A DNA stretch of 64,000 nucleotides from Polaromonas sp. (GCF_029945685.1 NZ_JAQSDA010000006.1:62001-126000); one strand, 5' to 3'; shown: positions 33,974 to 43,244, counted from the first letter of the stretch. The notes: generated from the letters alone by a model not told the origin. Numbers and translations are program-made.

Positions 33974-33987
33974 GCGCGCGTAGGCTC

Positions 33988-34022
33988 AAAAAAAAGGCCA
34001 CCATCCTTCTAGAGATGGTGGC
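33988..34022 (-). terminator. intrinsic terminator of the DUF4942 gene
   Basis: Minus-strand hairpin GCCACCATC/GATGGTGGC with an 8-base loop and eight T residues (A-run 33988-33995). Back to back with the plus-strand terminator. Confidence 0.9.
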
Positions 34023-34047
34023 TTGAGTGACATGAGACCGGTTGCGT

Positions 34048-35922
34048 CTACGCTGCGAGCAAGAGGAACGGCTCTGAATCAGTCGGTTTGTGGGCAATTT
34101 GACGAATATCAGACTGCCCTGGCCCTGCCAGCGCTGGGCCACATCGAAGGCCTTGCTCCTCGTGCACGGCGTCAATCGCCGCGTCCATACGATCCAGCTC
34201 TGACCCGTCAACGTCCAACCCCTTGACCTCTCGGAGCACCTTCAGTGCTGGTCGATCCCACCCGTAGGAGGTCCGGGCGCTCTTTTTATAGAGATCCATG
34301 TAGTCTTTGGTGAAGGCCTCACCCTTGTCGTACTGGGTCTTGAAGTCTTGATTTGCCTCAGTGAAATCGCCAGGGATCCACCGGCGTAGCCGACCGACGA
34401 ACAGGTTGATTTTCTCAACTACCTCTTCAGACTTTGGATAGAAATGAATCGTACCCGCGCCTTTGTAGTATCTGAAATCAAAAAACTTGGTAGCCACACG
34501 GTTGCCCGTCAGTACGTTGTTTCGTTTGAAGCCGTCGGCAAGGCCGTCGTAAGCCTCCGTGATCCCATGGAGATAGCCGAAGACCTTGTCAATGTCGGAC
34601 AGGAAGTGCTCTGACTCATAGTCGAGCGAACCGCTATAGGACGAGACGCTAAACCTTGGGATGATGAACCTGGTCTTGCGGATCCGCACACCGATTCGAT
34701 GTTTTTGATTGCTTTTGAAAGAGCGGAAGAATACGACATTGTCGCTCGAGCGCTCGATGATCGTGTCGAAGAGGTCACAAACCATGTCCTGGTAGATCTC
34801 GCCCATTGAGCCGATCACCCCAGCCAAGAACCCATGCACGTTCGGAATGCTGAATTCGAGATCGTAGATGCTCTGCGATGAGGCCTCAATTTTTTTGCGA
34901 GCCTGGTTCGATAGCTTTTTCGTCAGCAACGATGAACGAATGATTTGTGCCCACGCGCGCTTTTTCAAATCGGCGTAGCGCTTACGGAACTCGTCATTCG
35001 CGGAATTGCGAATCGATCCCGTGGACTCCCGGAAATCGTTTCCGACCCCTTTCGCCTGCATGTCTTCCAGAGTAAGCCCTAGCCCATTGCTCAGGTGATT
35101 GCAGATCGCCTCCGCCTCGCTGCATTTTCGGGCGGCCTCAACTGCTTGCTCGAATCTGTAGAAGGTGTCGTTGATGAAGTTCGTTGGCAAAGCCAGAGCC
35201 GTACAGACCCCGGGGTCGATTTCGCCTCTGAGGCTGTCACCCCTGCGCAGGCCCGAGAGGAGCGTATCCATGTCGAGGTACTTGCCGGGCACCTTTTCGA
35301 GGTAGATGAGAGCTACTTCAACCTCTGACGTTCGCTCGACATCGCTTACGAACTGGCTCTGCAAGAACTCCACGGATCCGTAGCTTTCGATCAGTTCGAC
35401 TAAGCGCCGCCGTTCTTGGCTGTACGGGTTTTTGATCGACTCGGCGTTGATGATTGCCACAACTTCCGCGTCATAGACCAAGTCCCACGCGTGCAGGACA
35501 TGCTTTACCCCGTCCGCGAACGGAGGGTTCATGATCACACTGCCGACAGTCGCTAGCGACGAAACATCCAGGAAATCGTAGCCAATCACTTTGACGTCAA
35601 GTTCCTTGAGGTTCGCGTGATGCTCGATGTTGATTTCGACGGCCGAGATCTCCAGCAAATCGCTAAATTTCTCCCTGGCGCGGTCGCGGCGTCTGAAGCT
35701 TCGATGGCGGCCGTGCTGAATTTCTTCATCGGGCACCGCTTCGAGCCAAGGGATTTGGTCGTCAGTAAGCTCGGTGAAGCCTTCTTTGGCATAGCGGATC
35801 AAGTTGCCCTTTCCTGCGCTTGGATCGCACAGGTGGCGGACCGGACGCTTGAACTTTGCCCACATTAACGCGGCCGTGTGTGCCCCGGTGGGGTAGTACT
35901 GATAATTCAGGATGATCTCCAA
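34048..35922 (-). CDS. DUF4942-type SAM-dependent DNA methyltransferase
   Basis: The N-terminal 200 residues are a class I methyltransferase: YYPTGAHTAALM, DPSAGKGNL (SAM-binding motif I) and the N6-adenine catalytic motif NPPF in GSVIMNPPFADG. The remaining 400 residues are a DUF4942-like region (VHGFLAGVIGS, DFRYYKGAGTIHFYP). Such enzymes are frequent on plasmids and islands, where they may protect element DNA or act as solitary methylases. No restriction partner lies nearby. Start is a TTG at 35922. Confidence 0.85.
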   Translation of the reverse strand: MEIILNYQYYPTGAHTAALMWAKFKRPVRHLCDPSAGKGNLIRYAKEGFTELTDDQIPWLEAVPDEEIQHGRHRSFRRRDRAREKFSDLLEISAVEINIEHHANLKELDVKVIGYDFLDVSSLATVGSVIMNPPFADGVKHVLHAWDLVYDAEVVAIINAESIKNPYSQERRRLVELIESYGSVEFLQSQFVSDVERTSEVEVALIYLEKVPGKYLDMDTLLSGLRRGDSLRGEIDPGVCTALALPTNFINDTFYRFEQAVEAARKCSEAEAICNHLSNGLGLTLEDMQAKGVGNDFRESTGSIRNSANDEFRKRYADLKKRAWAQIIRSSLLTKKLSNQARKKIEASSQSIYDLEFSIPNVHGFLAGVIGSMGEIYQDMVCDLFDTIIERSSDNVVFFRSFKSNQKHRIGVRIRKTRFIIPRFSVSSYSGSLDYESEHFLSDIDKVFGYLHGITEAYDGLADGFKRNNVLTGNRVATKFFDFRYYKGAGTIHFYPKSEEVVEKINLFVGRLRRWIPGDFTEANQDFKTQYDKGEAFTKDYMDLYKKSARTSYGWDRPALKVLREVKGLDVDGSELDRMDAAIDAVHEEQGLRCGPALAGPGQSDIRQIAHKPTDSEPFLLLAA

Positions 35923-36127
35923 TGAAACTGGAGCCGTTGCCTTTAGGCATCTGGCTCTGTTGCGAATAACCCGATGTGATCGGGGCTGGCTGAGTTAGAC
36001 CGTCAGCTGCGGTTGCCACTTACGCGGCGGGAATTCTTTAGCGTACCAGGCGGAACACGAAGTTCAAGGCTGGAAAGTCTTACCTTTGGTAGTTTGCTGG
36101 CCACGTGGCCAAGAAAAAGCGAATGCA

Positions 36128-36168
36128 GAAAAAAAGAAAGGCGAAGGAACCAGTCCTTCGCCTTTTTG
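36128..36168. terminator. bidirectional intrinsic terminator
   Basis: Perfect 12-bp stem AAAGGCGAAGGA/TCCTTCGCCTTT with a 5-base loop, T-runs on both strands. It ends the small gene at 36174-36377. Confidence 0.95.
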
Positions 36169-36173
36169 GGGTG

Positions 36174-36377
36174 TCAGTGTGCGGCGCGAGCCGCAGACTG
36201 ACCAGACCCTACGGTGTGTCGTACCCACTGAAAGAGAGTGAGTTCGGAGTCAGTGCGTGCGCCTTGTTTGCGCGCCTTGCAATGAAACCAACGAGCTGCG
36301 CTGAAGGGAACTCCAGCGGCGGCCATGGCAGCCGGCGTACAGGCTGCGAGGGGAGCAGTGTTGAGTGATTTCGACAT
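36174..36377 (-). CDS. small protein (67 aa), unknown
   Basis: ATG at 36377 has AAAGGAAA four to five bases upstream, so it is a likely real start. The sequence begins MSKSLNTAPLAACTPAAMAAAG, a small-residue stretch that could be weakly membrane-associated, followed by a polar C-terminus. Terminator directly after its stop. Strong hairpins occupy the region upstream (36410-36518). Function unknown. Confidence 0.65.
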   Translation of the reverse strand: MSKSLNTAPLAACTPAAMAAAGVPFSAARWFHCKARKQGARTDSELTLFQWVRHTVGSGQSAARAAH

Positions 36378-36409
36378 AACATTTCCTTTGCACGAGGCAG
36401 GCCACATGG

Positions 36410-36443
36410 CCCCCAAAGCGCTCATTGACGAGGACTTTGGGGG
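36410..36443. repeat. perfect inverted repeat (9-bp arms)
   Basis: CCCCCAAAG at 36410-36418 against CTTTGGGGG at 36435-36443, a 16-base loop, no T-run. Lies between two minus-strand genes, upstream of the 67-residue protein. Confidence 0.8.
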
Positions 36444-36471
36444 ACATGCGACCCAGAAATGAATGAATCAG

Positions 36472-36518
36472 CCGCCCGAACACATTTGCGCGTGAAGCAG
36501 CAGGCTGTGTTCGGGCGG
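36472..36518. repeat. perfect inverted repeat (12-bp arms)
   Basis: CCGCCCGAACAC at 36472-36483 against GTGTTCGGGCGG at 36507-36518, with a 23-base loop and no T-run on either side. Too regular to be chance; possibly an untranslated leader hairpin or an element-related site. Confidence 0.85.
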
Positions 36519-36720
36519 AATTGCTATGAAGCGTGGACTTTCGTCCAGAAGAACCCTCGATCAGGAGGACTTGGTTTTCACCAATGCAGGCTTTCGCCTA
36601 AGGTTGCACTCCACTGGGGAGAGCTAGGCTGTCATTCGGGACAGCTGCCTATCAGCCTCGTGCGAGGTGTAGAAACTGCAGTGTACAACAACATTTCGGT
36701 GGCTCGCAATATCTTTCGGC

Positions 36721-36747
36721 AAAAAAAAGCCGCCCACGTGGGGCGGC
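36721..36747 (-). terminator. intrinsic terminator of the small-gene operon
   Basis: Minus-strand hairpin GCCGCCC/GGGCGGC with eight T residues (A-run 36721-36728). Ends the run of overlapping genes starting at 37497 or earlier. Confidence 0.9.
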
Positions 36748-36761
36748 CTTTAGAAGGCTGG

Positions 36762-36980
36762 TTACAGACTATTGGTACGTCTTGCGTTGTCCAACCAGGT
36801 CTGGGCCTTGTCGGCATTCGGAAAGTAATCCGAATACCGCGAGTGGGGCGACGTGAAGCCGTCTTCGGTGACAGAGCAGCCGACGTAGAAGCCGGCGGCG
36901 CTTTGCATCACCTCAGGTTCACCAACCACACGCTCTGACGATTCAGGTGCGGGTGTGGTGGCGGAATGGTCAAGACTCAT
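36762..36980 (-). CDS. small soluble protein (72 aa)
   Basis: ATG 36980 with AGAGGA seven bases upstream; the start overlaps the previous gene's stop (ATGA). An acidic N-terminus is followed by GFYVGCSVTEDGFTS and SDYFPNADKAQTWLDNAR, which looks like a compact domain with an aromatic cluster. No family assigned. Last gene before the terminator. Confidence 0.65.
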   Translation of the reverse strand: MSLDHSATTPAPESSERVVGEPEVMQSAAGFYVGCSVTEDGFTSPHSRYSDYFPNADKAQTWLDNARRTNSL

Positions 36981-37261
36981 GACGAGATCCTCTGAAGGAG
37001 TTGATTGATGAACACGGCTGCTGGGGCGCCGAGCGTGAATGAATTCCAGATGCCAAGCAGGGATGTCACCGTGTACGCGAATTGCTGCAGGAGTAACTTG
37101 CGAAAGTGACCCTTCACAGCGAAGACGATCCAGCACAAGTTCGAGGCGAGGAAAAGCAGCCAGCCATAGCGGCTGTACTGACCCATGCTCGCCACCAGCA
37201 GTGCGCCGCCGATGCCCGTCAGGGCACCGTACGTTTCTGCGTCGGCAAGCGACAGTTTCAC
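36977..37261 (-). CDS. small membrane protein (94 aa)
   Basis: Starts at GTG 37261, overlapping the previous gene's stop by GTGA. Three hydrophobic segments (ALTGIGGALLVASMG, WLLFLASNLCWIVFAV, AYTVTSLLGIWNSF) point to three membrane helices. The pattern recalls the C-terminal half of PnuC-like transporters, but that is a weak impression. It is coupled on both sides to tiny genes, so they are co-regulated. Confidence 0.65.
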   Translation of the reverse strand: MKLSLADAETYGALTGIGGALLVASMGQYSRYGWLLFLASNLCWIVFAVKGHFRKLLLQQFAYTVTSLLGIWNSFTLGAPAAVFINQLLQRISS

Positions 37262-37497
37262 GCCGCCACCTTTGCAGGATTGAACCGAAGTTCCAGGCCG
37301 CACTTAACCGGAATGATGCGGGGGTGGGTGTGCTGGCCAGCGGCCTCTTCCAACGAGATGCTGACCGGGATCGGAGTCAACGCTGGGAGTGGGAGGTACG
37401 AACCTTCGCGCTGCAGCGTGGCTGGCGGCGCAGGATCGAAAGAAAAGCCCGCCGGGGGGCAGGCAACGGGTAATGCAATGCCGGTCGTTTTGGGCAT
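37258..37497 (-). CDS. small Pro-rich protein (79 aa)
   Basis: ATG 37497 follows GAGGAG at the normal spacing. The sequence is Pro/Ala-rich in its first half (PVACPPAGFSFDPAPP, LPLPALTPIPVS) with a C-terminal strand and basic end. No domain recognised. It overlaps the membrane protein gene by four bases. Confidence 0.6.
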   Translation of the reverse strand: MPKTTGIALPVACPPAGFSFDPAPPATLQREGSYLPLPALTPIPVSISLEEAAGQHTHPRIIPVKCGLELRFNPAKVAA

Positions 37498-37531
37498 AAA
37501 ACTCCTCATTTGAAAGTTGACGCGTTTTAGG

Positions 37532-37849
37532 TCAGACGTCTGGGTTGGCCATTTCGAAGGCGTGGATTGCGGCGTCGACTTCTTTTGAAACGCCGACAGG
37601 CAGTACCAATTGAATCAACGTCGTGTATGGCTTGATGCCAGTAACCTGCCGCAAGGCAGCACCCAACGCGACCTCGAGATCCGCGCGAAGCGAGTCGGTC
37701 AGGAGCACCTCATCGCCGAAGGCGCGAAATGTGATGTGGGGGAGGTCTCCGAGCTGAGAGACGCCGTACGGTTCCTGGAGCGCCCGGAGGAGATACAGGT
37801 TGATGACGTCCTTCTGCATGAGCGCACTCAGTGCATTTTGGATATTCAT
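37532..37849 (-). CDS. hypothetical protein (105 aa)
   Basis: GGAA lies before ATG 37849. A compact soluble protein, no signal or membrane segment, with mixed helices (NIQNALSALMQKDVINLYLLRAL) and a beta-rich C-terminal half (PYTTLIQLVLPVGVSKEV). It is 34 bases before the next gene on the strand and belongs with the RecE-like gene upstream. Function unknown. Confidence 0.65.
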   Translation of the reverse strand: MNIQNALSALMQKDVINLYLLRALQEPYGVSQLGDLPHITFRAFGDEVLLTDSLRADLEVALGAALRQVTGIKPYTTLIQLVLPVGVSKEVDAAIHAFEMANPDV

Positions 37850-38012
37850 GAAAAGATTCCAGAAGCGGGAAAAAGAAATGGCCCGAGAGCCATGACGAAG
37901 GCTGGTGAAAGGTCCAGCTGACCTCGAAACTTGCGTTACGAGCCTCTACTTTATCCGAAAATTTCCTGAATGGCGAGAGGCTTCGCCGTTGTCACTCAAA
38001 CCGAGTAGCCGC

Positions 38013-38975
38013 TCAAACAGCGACGCCGTATGCCTTCGCCATGTCCAGGAGGGAAGAGTCTTCCATGAAGAGGGGCGCGACAGGGACAGGGGCCTTTGCA
38101 GGCGGCTGCTTTGGCCAAGAATTCTCGTCGGTGCATTTTTTGACCATGTTCAGGCAAAAACGGCGATAGCGCTCACCCTTGGCCAGTGTCTCTGGAGTCA
38201 AGATGAATGACCTGGTCACGTAGGGCTCAGCCTTTTCGACGGCGAACAGTGCGAAGTTGGCGTCTACCCCGAAGACTGCTTTGACGCCCGCGCGGTAGTG
38301 GGCGGCTTGAAAGTCGTAGCGGAAATTAAAAATATCGCTGATAAAGGCTGACTCAGCTGCCGACCTAGTGGACTTCAGGTCCCCGATCAGGGCTGAAATG
38401 CCCAGCGTCATTGCGTCGGGCCGTGCCTTGCAGAGCAAGCCGGTTTCTTCGTCAATCCAGAAGAGGCTCCGTTCTTTGATCGCGGGGGCCACGGACGCAA
38501 CTCCCTCCAGCCAGGCATCGAGCGGGAAGTCTGCCATCTGGCGAAGTGCGGCCGCCATCCCGAGCGCCGCGTCGTACTGCGCTTCGGTCATGTGCGTCTT
38601 GCCAAGGTGCTGAACCCTGAAAAGGTCCCAAGTCATGCCTTGTCGACGACCTTCCGACCACACGACAAACTCCGAACTCACGAGATGAGGTTCCAGCACC
38701 ATGGTGTGCAGGAGGCGCCCAAGGCGTAGCGCATCGGTCTCCATTGGCGGACGCTTCAGCTTCAACTGATAACTTGCTGGTGAAACCAGCATGTGTTTGA
38801 GTCGCGACGACGAGAGCCCAGGCGACCCGTTGTGGTACTCCTCGGCGCTCATCTCACACCAAAACGACCCTGGTGATACTCCAGGAGTCTGCAGCCCAGG
38901 CAGGCGTGGCGCAGGAACACTTGAAGTGATGTTTGCAATAGCGTTGAGAAACCCGAGGTCGAGTGCGTTGTTCAT
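38013..38975 (-). CDS. RecE-like PD-(D/E)XK exonuclease
   Basis: 320 residues. An N-terminal HNGSPGLSSSRLKHMLVSPASY and the core TGLLCKARPDAMTLG plus LIGDLKSTRSA (the D and D-x-K of the fold) and a following NFRYDFQAAHYRAG identify an exodeoxyribonuclease VIII-like PDDEXK_12 domain. Such enzymes resect ends for single-strand annealing; no RecT-like annealing protein is visible here. Heads the minus-strand run of small genes ending at the terminator 36721. Confidence 0.85.
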   Translation of the reverse strand: MNNALDLGFLNAIANITSSVPAPRLPGLQTPGVSPGSFWCEMSAEEYHNGSPGLSSSRLKHMLVSPASYQLKLKRPPMETDALRLGRLLHTMVLEPHLVSSEFVVWSEGRRQGMTWDLFRVQHLGKTHMTEAQYDAALGMAAALRQMADFPLDAWLEGVASVAPAIKERSLFWIDEETGLLCKARPDAMTLGISALIGDLKSTRSAAESAFISDIFNFRYDFQAAHYRAGVKAVFGVDANFALFAVEKAEPYVTRSFILTPETLAKGERYRRFCLNMVKKCTDENSWPKQPPAKAPVPVAPLFMEDSSLLDMAKAYGVAV

Positions 38976-38978
38976 TTA

Positions 38979-39923
38979 TTGGCCGTAGAGCAATTTCAAT
39001 ACGGTCAGGATGGCATACATGCGAAGTATTTCAAGGGCCAGCTTGTCACTCGTCAACATGTCACTCCGGCAGAAATCGACGGGTTTGCCATCATGAGACA
39101 TATGCACTATTTGACCCATCCGGAAATCGAACACATTGAACTTCTTGATAACTACCGCGGCGGGATATTCGCCATGCCGGTACTGCTTCACCCGCAAGGG
39201 GTAAGGGATAGTGGCGTTGGTGGCCACGACAACTTTGGCGTTGACCCTATCCGTAAGCTGGACTATGAAGCGGTAGGGACGGTGCTTCACAAAAGCGGTT
39301 TGCTGTCGAAAGATGGCCAGAACGCGACATTCCTGGCGCACGCAGTTGATGCGAGCTTTGTGAGCAGCAGCCGGGGAGAGGCCCAAGAGGGGCTCATGAA
39401 GGCGTTGGTGACATTGCACCAGTCCCTGCCATCGACAGATGATCTCCTGAAACTGTTCCGGATTTCGGGTTTCGACCCAAACGGTGGCGGACTTGTTTTC
39501 ATCTTCGGCCTGGTTTACCGGCACGCAGCAGACCTTCGCCCCATCTATCTTCCGGATCCGAATGAATTCCTTTTTAGCCGTGAGCGCCTGGACATCGAGC
39601 TGGCGCTCAGTGGGAATCAACCCGGCATGTATCGGCACCAGGTGCTCGCACCCTACCCGCTTTCCACCGCCATCGCCCAAGGCGTGGCAACCGCCGTTTC
39701 TTGTTATACCGGGATGACGGACCAGCTGCTGTCCTGCAGCATTGGGTTCACCCAACACGGGGACATGAAGATGGAGTTGCTCAATGACGAGGGTGCTGCT
39801 GCTGTATCCGTGAATTTCGCACGTGACGCCCTGTCACCATCAGATATCAACCTCATACATGAGCGCGCACTTCGAACCGCTGCGATGGGCGCGGCCGCAG
39901 CGCCCAACTATTTTCGGCACTAG
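38979..39923 (+). CDS. hypothetical protein, start uncertain (up to 314 aa)
   Basis: Open from TTG 38979, four bases from the divergent RecE-like start, which leaves no promoter space; ATG 39093 (MRHMHYL) is a more likely true start. The product is soluble with a convincing C-terminal half (IELALSGNQPGMYRH, LLNDEGAAAVSVNFARDALS, INLIHERALR). I do not recognise the family. The minus-strand reading of the same DNA is less protein-like. Confidence 0.55.
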   Translation: MAVEQFQYGQDGIHAKYFKGQLVTRQHVTPAEIDGFAIMRHMHYLTHPEIEHIELLDNYRGGIFAMPVLLHPQGVRDSGVGGHDNFGVDPIRKLDYEAVGTVLHKSGLLSKDGQNATFLAHAVDASFVSSSRGEAQEGLMKALVTLHQSLPSTDDLLKLFRISGFDPNGGGLVFIFGLVYRHAADLRPIYLPDPNEFLFSRERLDIELALSGNQPGMYRHQVLAPYPLSTAIAQGVATAVSCYTGMTDQLLSCSIGFTQHGDMKMELLNDEGAAAVSVNFARDALSPSDINLIHERALRTAAMGAAAAPNYFRH

Positions 39924-40028
39924 GGGTTGAAGTCTTCGGGAGATATGAGATTCTGAATCAGACGCTCATTCGCCAATTGCAACCTGTACACCGACCAACT
40001 AACCCAGATTCCTTTGCTGGAGATACCT

Positions 40029-41063
40029 ATGACTGATACCGCGCAAGCAGGATCCACCCCTGAACCAGTTGCGGCCATGCCGTTGCCGACTCTGCGCGGC
40101 TTATTGGGCGGGCTCACTTACCAGACACCGGTGATCGGCACCATCCGCATCGGTAGTGTCGAAGATCGGCTTGGCATCAAAGTCCCCGTGCCTGACGACG
40201 AGTTCAGTGTTCACGCTCGTTTTCGAGACGACGCAGGCAAGTGGGTTGAGCATGCCGAGCACGCGAAGCTCAAACAGAAACCGGAGCACCTGGTCAACGA
40301 GAAGCTGCGACGGATTCCGGTCCGGCTCGTTTACGATTCCCCGAACCTCAACATGGGGGAACAGTACGCCGCGTTTACGAGTAACGGGCGGCCCGCGTGT
40401 GTCGGAAATGGTTGTACGGCGCGGCAAATCACGCCGACCGGTGTGGCCGAGGTCGCCTGCCCTGGGTCCGACGCCTGTGTATTCGGATTGGCTGATGAGC
40501 ATCGATGCGGCACTCTCACGCGGGCAATCTTTCACCTGGAAGGTCAAGCTGAGGCTGACGGGGTGTTCATCTTCCGGACCGGGTCCTACAACTCGGTCAA
40601 TGACATGCGGTTTCGGCTGGAGACGCTGCACGCTGGATTTGGCAAAAAACTCGCAGGACTTCCGATGTGGCTGACCATGCGGCTGAAAAGCACGGCGCAG
40701 TCGTCTGGGCACCCGTTCTTCTACGTTTCACTTGAGCCACGGTTTGCCTCGCTCAAGGAGGCGTCCGCTGCGCTCAAAGAAAGGGCGAGCGCAGAGGACG
40801 AAGCTGGCTTCAATCGGCAGGCCTACGAGGCAGCGGCCTCACTGCTTCTGGCCAATGGGGCAATCGCCGAACATTCCGAAGATACCGGAGAGTTCGAGGA
40901 ATTGCTTGTGGGTCGCCCAGGACAGACCTCGCAACTGCCGCGCCGAGGACAGAGGCAGTCAGTCGTCGGGCCTGATATCTCCAACCTGGTCAGCACCTAT
41001 GCGGGCGCCAGTGCGAATGAGGCGGCGGCCGTTGCCCACCCGCCGCGGCCTCAAGCAGCCTAG
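40029..41063 (+). CDS. Gp3-like (recombination directionality factor-type) Cys-rich protein
   Basis: GGAG eight bases before ATG 40029. After a Pro/Ala-rich leader, the domain shows KLRRIPVRLVYDSP, an AFTSNGRPACVGNGCTARQ stretch, CPGSDACVFG and DEHRCGTLTR: a four-cysteine cluster as in phage and plasmid Gp3-like or recombination directionality factor domains. Residues from about 220 are a helical tail (FASLKEASAALKERASAED). It probably binds nucleic acid or metal. The exact family is only a moderate match. Confidence 0.6.
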   Translation: MTDTAQAGSTPEPVAAMPLPTLRGLLGGLTYQTPVIGTIRIGSVEDRLGIKVPVPDDEFSVHARFRDDAGKWVEHAEHAKLKQKPEHLVNEKLRRIPVRLVYDSPNLNMGEQYAAFTSNGRPACVGNGCTARQITPTGVAEVACPGSDACVFGLADEHRCGTLTRAIFHLEGQAEADGVFIFRTGSYNSVNDMRFRLETLHAGFGKKLAGLPMWLTMRLKSTAQSSGHPFFYVSLEPRFASLKEASAALKERASAEDEAGFNRQAYEAAASLLLANGAIAEHSEDTGEFEELLVGRPGQTSQLPRRGQRQSVVGPDISNLVSTYAGASANEAAAVAHPPRPQAA

Positions 41064-41195
41064 ACAGCGTTTCTGGTGCGCGGCGCCGGTGACCCGGTTG
41101 CCGAGCAGGCAAATGATGGCCGATTCAGCTCAATGTTGCTGATTTGGGGTGTTTTCTCGCACGTTTAGCCCGCCGCGGCTGCGTATTCTGCGTGG

Positions 41196-42434
41196 ATGGA
41201 CATTCTCGTTGCCAGAACTCGATTCGACTGTGCGTCAGCACTAGAGAACATCGACGGCATAGCGGACGCGATGGTGTTGGCAAAGTCAACGCCGGGCCAC
41301 GCGCTATGCCTGTGCACCACTCCATCCAGGAAGCTCGTCATCCGCACGGTCGGCATGCGGCATTTCCTGGCGGTATGGCCCCATGATGGTTACAACCACC
41401 ACTATGCCTGCCCCTTTCACCGGGACGAGGTCGAAGCCGGCGGCGACGGAGCGCCCCTTGAACCTGCGATAAAGGAGAGTGAGGAAGGCTTCGACATCGC
41501 GGCCGACTTCCCTATGGCCAAGATGCTCCAACGCGAGAGCCCCGATCCTGCGGCGGCGCCTACGCCGCCGAACCCCTTAGCCCCCCCTTCCCGTCGAACC
41601 CAGCGGGCCCGCATGGGGCTTCTGGGCGTTCTCCAGCACCTTTGGACCACTGGTGGGTTAAATCGCTGGGGTCGCGGGTGGAAGCGTGACTGGTGGCGGG
41701 TAACGCAGGAGCTGATCGGCGTCATCGAGCAGGGCTCGGTTGGTGGGCAACCGATGAAGGAGCGGTTGTACCTCGTTCCTGAGTTCAACTTGAAGCGAAA
41801 GGATCTTATTGACCACGCGTGGGACGAATTTAAAGCTCGGATGATTCCAGGCGACGCACAGGTCCGCATGGGTTTGATCATCGGGGAGATCAAGGAATTC
41901 TCAAGCTCCAGCTTCGGATACAAGATCGCAATCCGGCACTTCGGCTCAGCGCTGTATCTCAGACAGGAACTACGCCAGAAACTTTCCGAGTCATTTCCAC
42001 GGGCATTCCACAAACTCAATGGTCCTCAGGAGCAGCGAAATATTGGCATCTTTCTGGTTGAACTGGCCCCCAAGGGATACCTCAATGTGATTGACGCCGC
42101 GCTGATGGCGTGCAGTCTCCACTACATACCGGTGGATTCATCCTACGAGGGAAAAGTCGCGCACAAGCTCGTGGACGAGCAGCGGAGTTTTTCAAAACCG
42201 CTGCGACTCGAAGTCGAAGGTTCCACGTTGCCGGACTTCGTTCTCACGGATACCAATCCGCCATGTGTCATGGAGGTGTACGGCATGACCAGCAACGAGT
42301 ATCTGGAGCGGAAGGCCGAAAAACAGGCGCTGTACCGAAAAGAAGGCAAACCGGTGTGGTCATGGGATGCAGCGGTCGACAAACACATCCCTCGGTTTCC
42401 CGAGCGGGTCGCGACGGGATCCAGCGCTCCATGA
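41196..42434 (+). CDS. DUF1173 family protein
   Basis: 412 residues with an N-terminal HHYACPFHRDE Cys/His feature, a variable Pro-rich linker (RTQRARMG), then GLNRWGRGWKRDWWRVTQELIGVI and a PVDSSYEGKVAHKLVDEQRSF segment typical of DUF1173. DUF1173 proteins are frequent on conjugative plasmids and integrative elements; function unknown. C-terminal part (LTDTNPPCVMEVYG) is a possible PD-(D/E)XK-like element. The stop overlaps the next gene by ATGA. Confidence 0.75.
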   Translation: MDILVARTRFDCASALENIDGIADAMVLAKSTPGHALCLCTTPSRKLVIRTVGMRHFLAVWPHDGYNHHYACPFHRDEVEAGGDGAPLEPAIKESEEGFDIAADFPMAKMLQRESPDPAAAPTPPNPLAPPSRRTQRARMGLLGVLQHLWTTGGLNRWGRGWKRDWWRVTQELIGVIEQGSVGGQPMKERLYLVPEFNLKRKDLIDHAWDEFKARMIPGDAQVRMGLIIGEIKEFSSSSFGYKIAIRHFGSALYLRQELRQKLSESFPRAFHKLNGPQEQRNIGIFLVELAPKGYLNVIDAALMACSLHYIPVDSSYEGKVAHKLVDEQRSFSKPLRLEVEGSTLPDFVLTDTNPPCVMEVYGMTSNEYLERKAEKQALYRKEGKPVWSWDAAVDKHIPRFPERVATGSSAP

Positions 42435-43240
42435 GCAACGTCAACCTGGTACTCGTCGATGGTGTTGGGCTGAGCTACCTAGAGACGGTGGAAGTTCCTG
42501 ACGGCACGGTTCAAGCGGTGGAGGTGCTCATCCAAAAGGCCTTGGCCCCGAACGCAATCATCAGGCCGGAGTTGCTGAGCATCGCAAGACAAATAACGAC
42601 CGAGTTCCCGGTTTACCTTTGCGGAAATTTCGCAATGGCGTGTCTGATTGGTGCAGGCGGCGACAAATACGTGAAATCGTTCGAGCCGTTGTACCGGGCG
42701 TGGATCATCGGCGAGCGCGCAATCGCGACGGCTGGGGTGAGACATCTTCGAGCGAGCCTTAGCCGCCCCAATGCTTCGTTCCTTTCGGCTGGGGCGCAAC
42801 TGGCCAGGTATTACGTTTGGAAGGGAAAACTTGAAGCGGGGTTTAAGCTGGCGAACATGGTGGTCGCGCTGGACGGGGAAAGCAGTACGCAAGCCCGCTT
42901 TGTGCAGGCGCACATCCATCACCTCCTCGGGCTTCAGGATGCTGTTGACGCGCTCAAGGCCTTGGCCGATCGGGGAAGTCCAATGGCGTATTACACGCTG
43001 GGGCTGGAACACTTGCGGCGCCGGAACAATGACGCGGCTCGCCACTCGTTCCTTCAGGGCTATCGCCGGGTCCCTGAAGTTGCATCGATTCTGCTGGGCA
43101 AGACTGGCGCCCGCAGTGGATCGCGCGCGCGAATCCGTGAGGCAGAAAGCTACGTCGAGACGTTCTGCCTTTCCGAATGGCGTTCTGACGAGCTGGCGCA
43201 ACTGGGGAACCTCCTTGCGGCCACGGATGCTTCAAGCTAA
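42431..43240 (+). CDS. helical-repeat (TPR-like) protein (269 aa)
   Basis: ATG 42431 overlaps the stop of the DUF1173 gene. Successive short helix pairs (AQLARYYVWKGKLEAGFKLA, FVQAHIHHLLGLQDAVDALK, MAYYTLGLEHLRRRNNDAAR) give a tetratricopeptide-like pattern in the C-terminal 150 residues; the N-terminal part is not assigned. Likely a scaffold or adaptor working with DUF1173, inferred from coupling. Confidence 0.65.
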   Translation: MSNVNLVLVDGVGLSYLETVEVPDGTVQAVEVLIQKALAPNAIIRPELLSIARQITTEFPVYLCGNFAMACLIGAGGDKYVKSFEPLYRAWIIGERAIATAGVRHLRASLSRPNASFLSAGAQLARYYVWKGKLEAGFKLANMVVALDGESSTQARFVQAHIHHLLGLQDAVDALKALADRGSPMAYYTLGLEHLRRRNNDAARHSFLQGYRRVPEVASILLGKTGARSGSRARIREAESYVETFCLSEWRSDELAQLGNLLAATDASS

Positions 43241-43244
43241 AACC

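Noticed and set aside
36472..36518. Terminator
   Set aside because: The stem is perfect, but no T-run follows on either strand.
36459..36938. Plus-strand frame of 159 residues
   Set aside because: It crosses the strong inverted repeat and a terminator and is antisense to the small gene at 36762.
38976..39758. Minus-strand frame of 260 residues over the gene at 38979
   Set aside because: Composition and codon pattern favour the plus strand, whose C-terminal half is much more protein-like; the minus frame has no good start.
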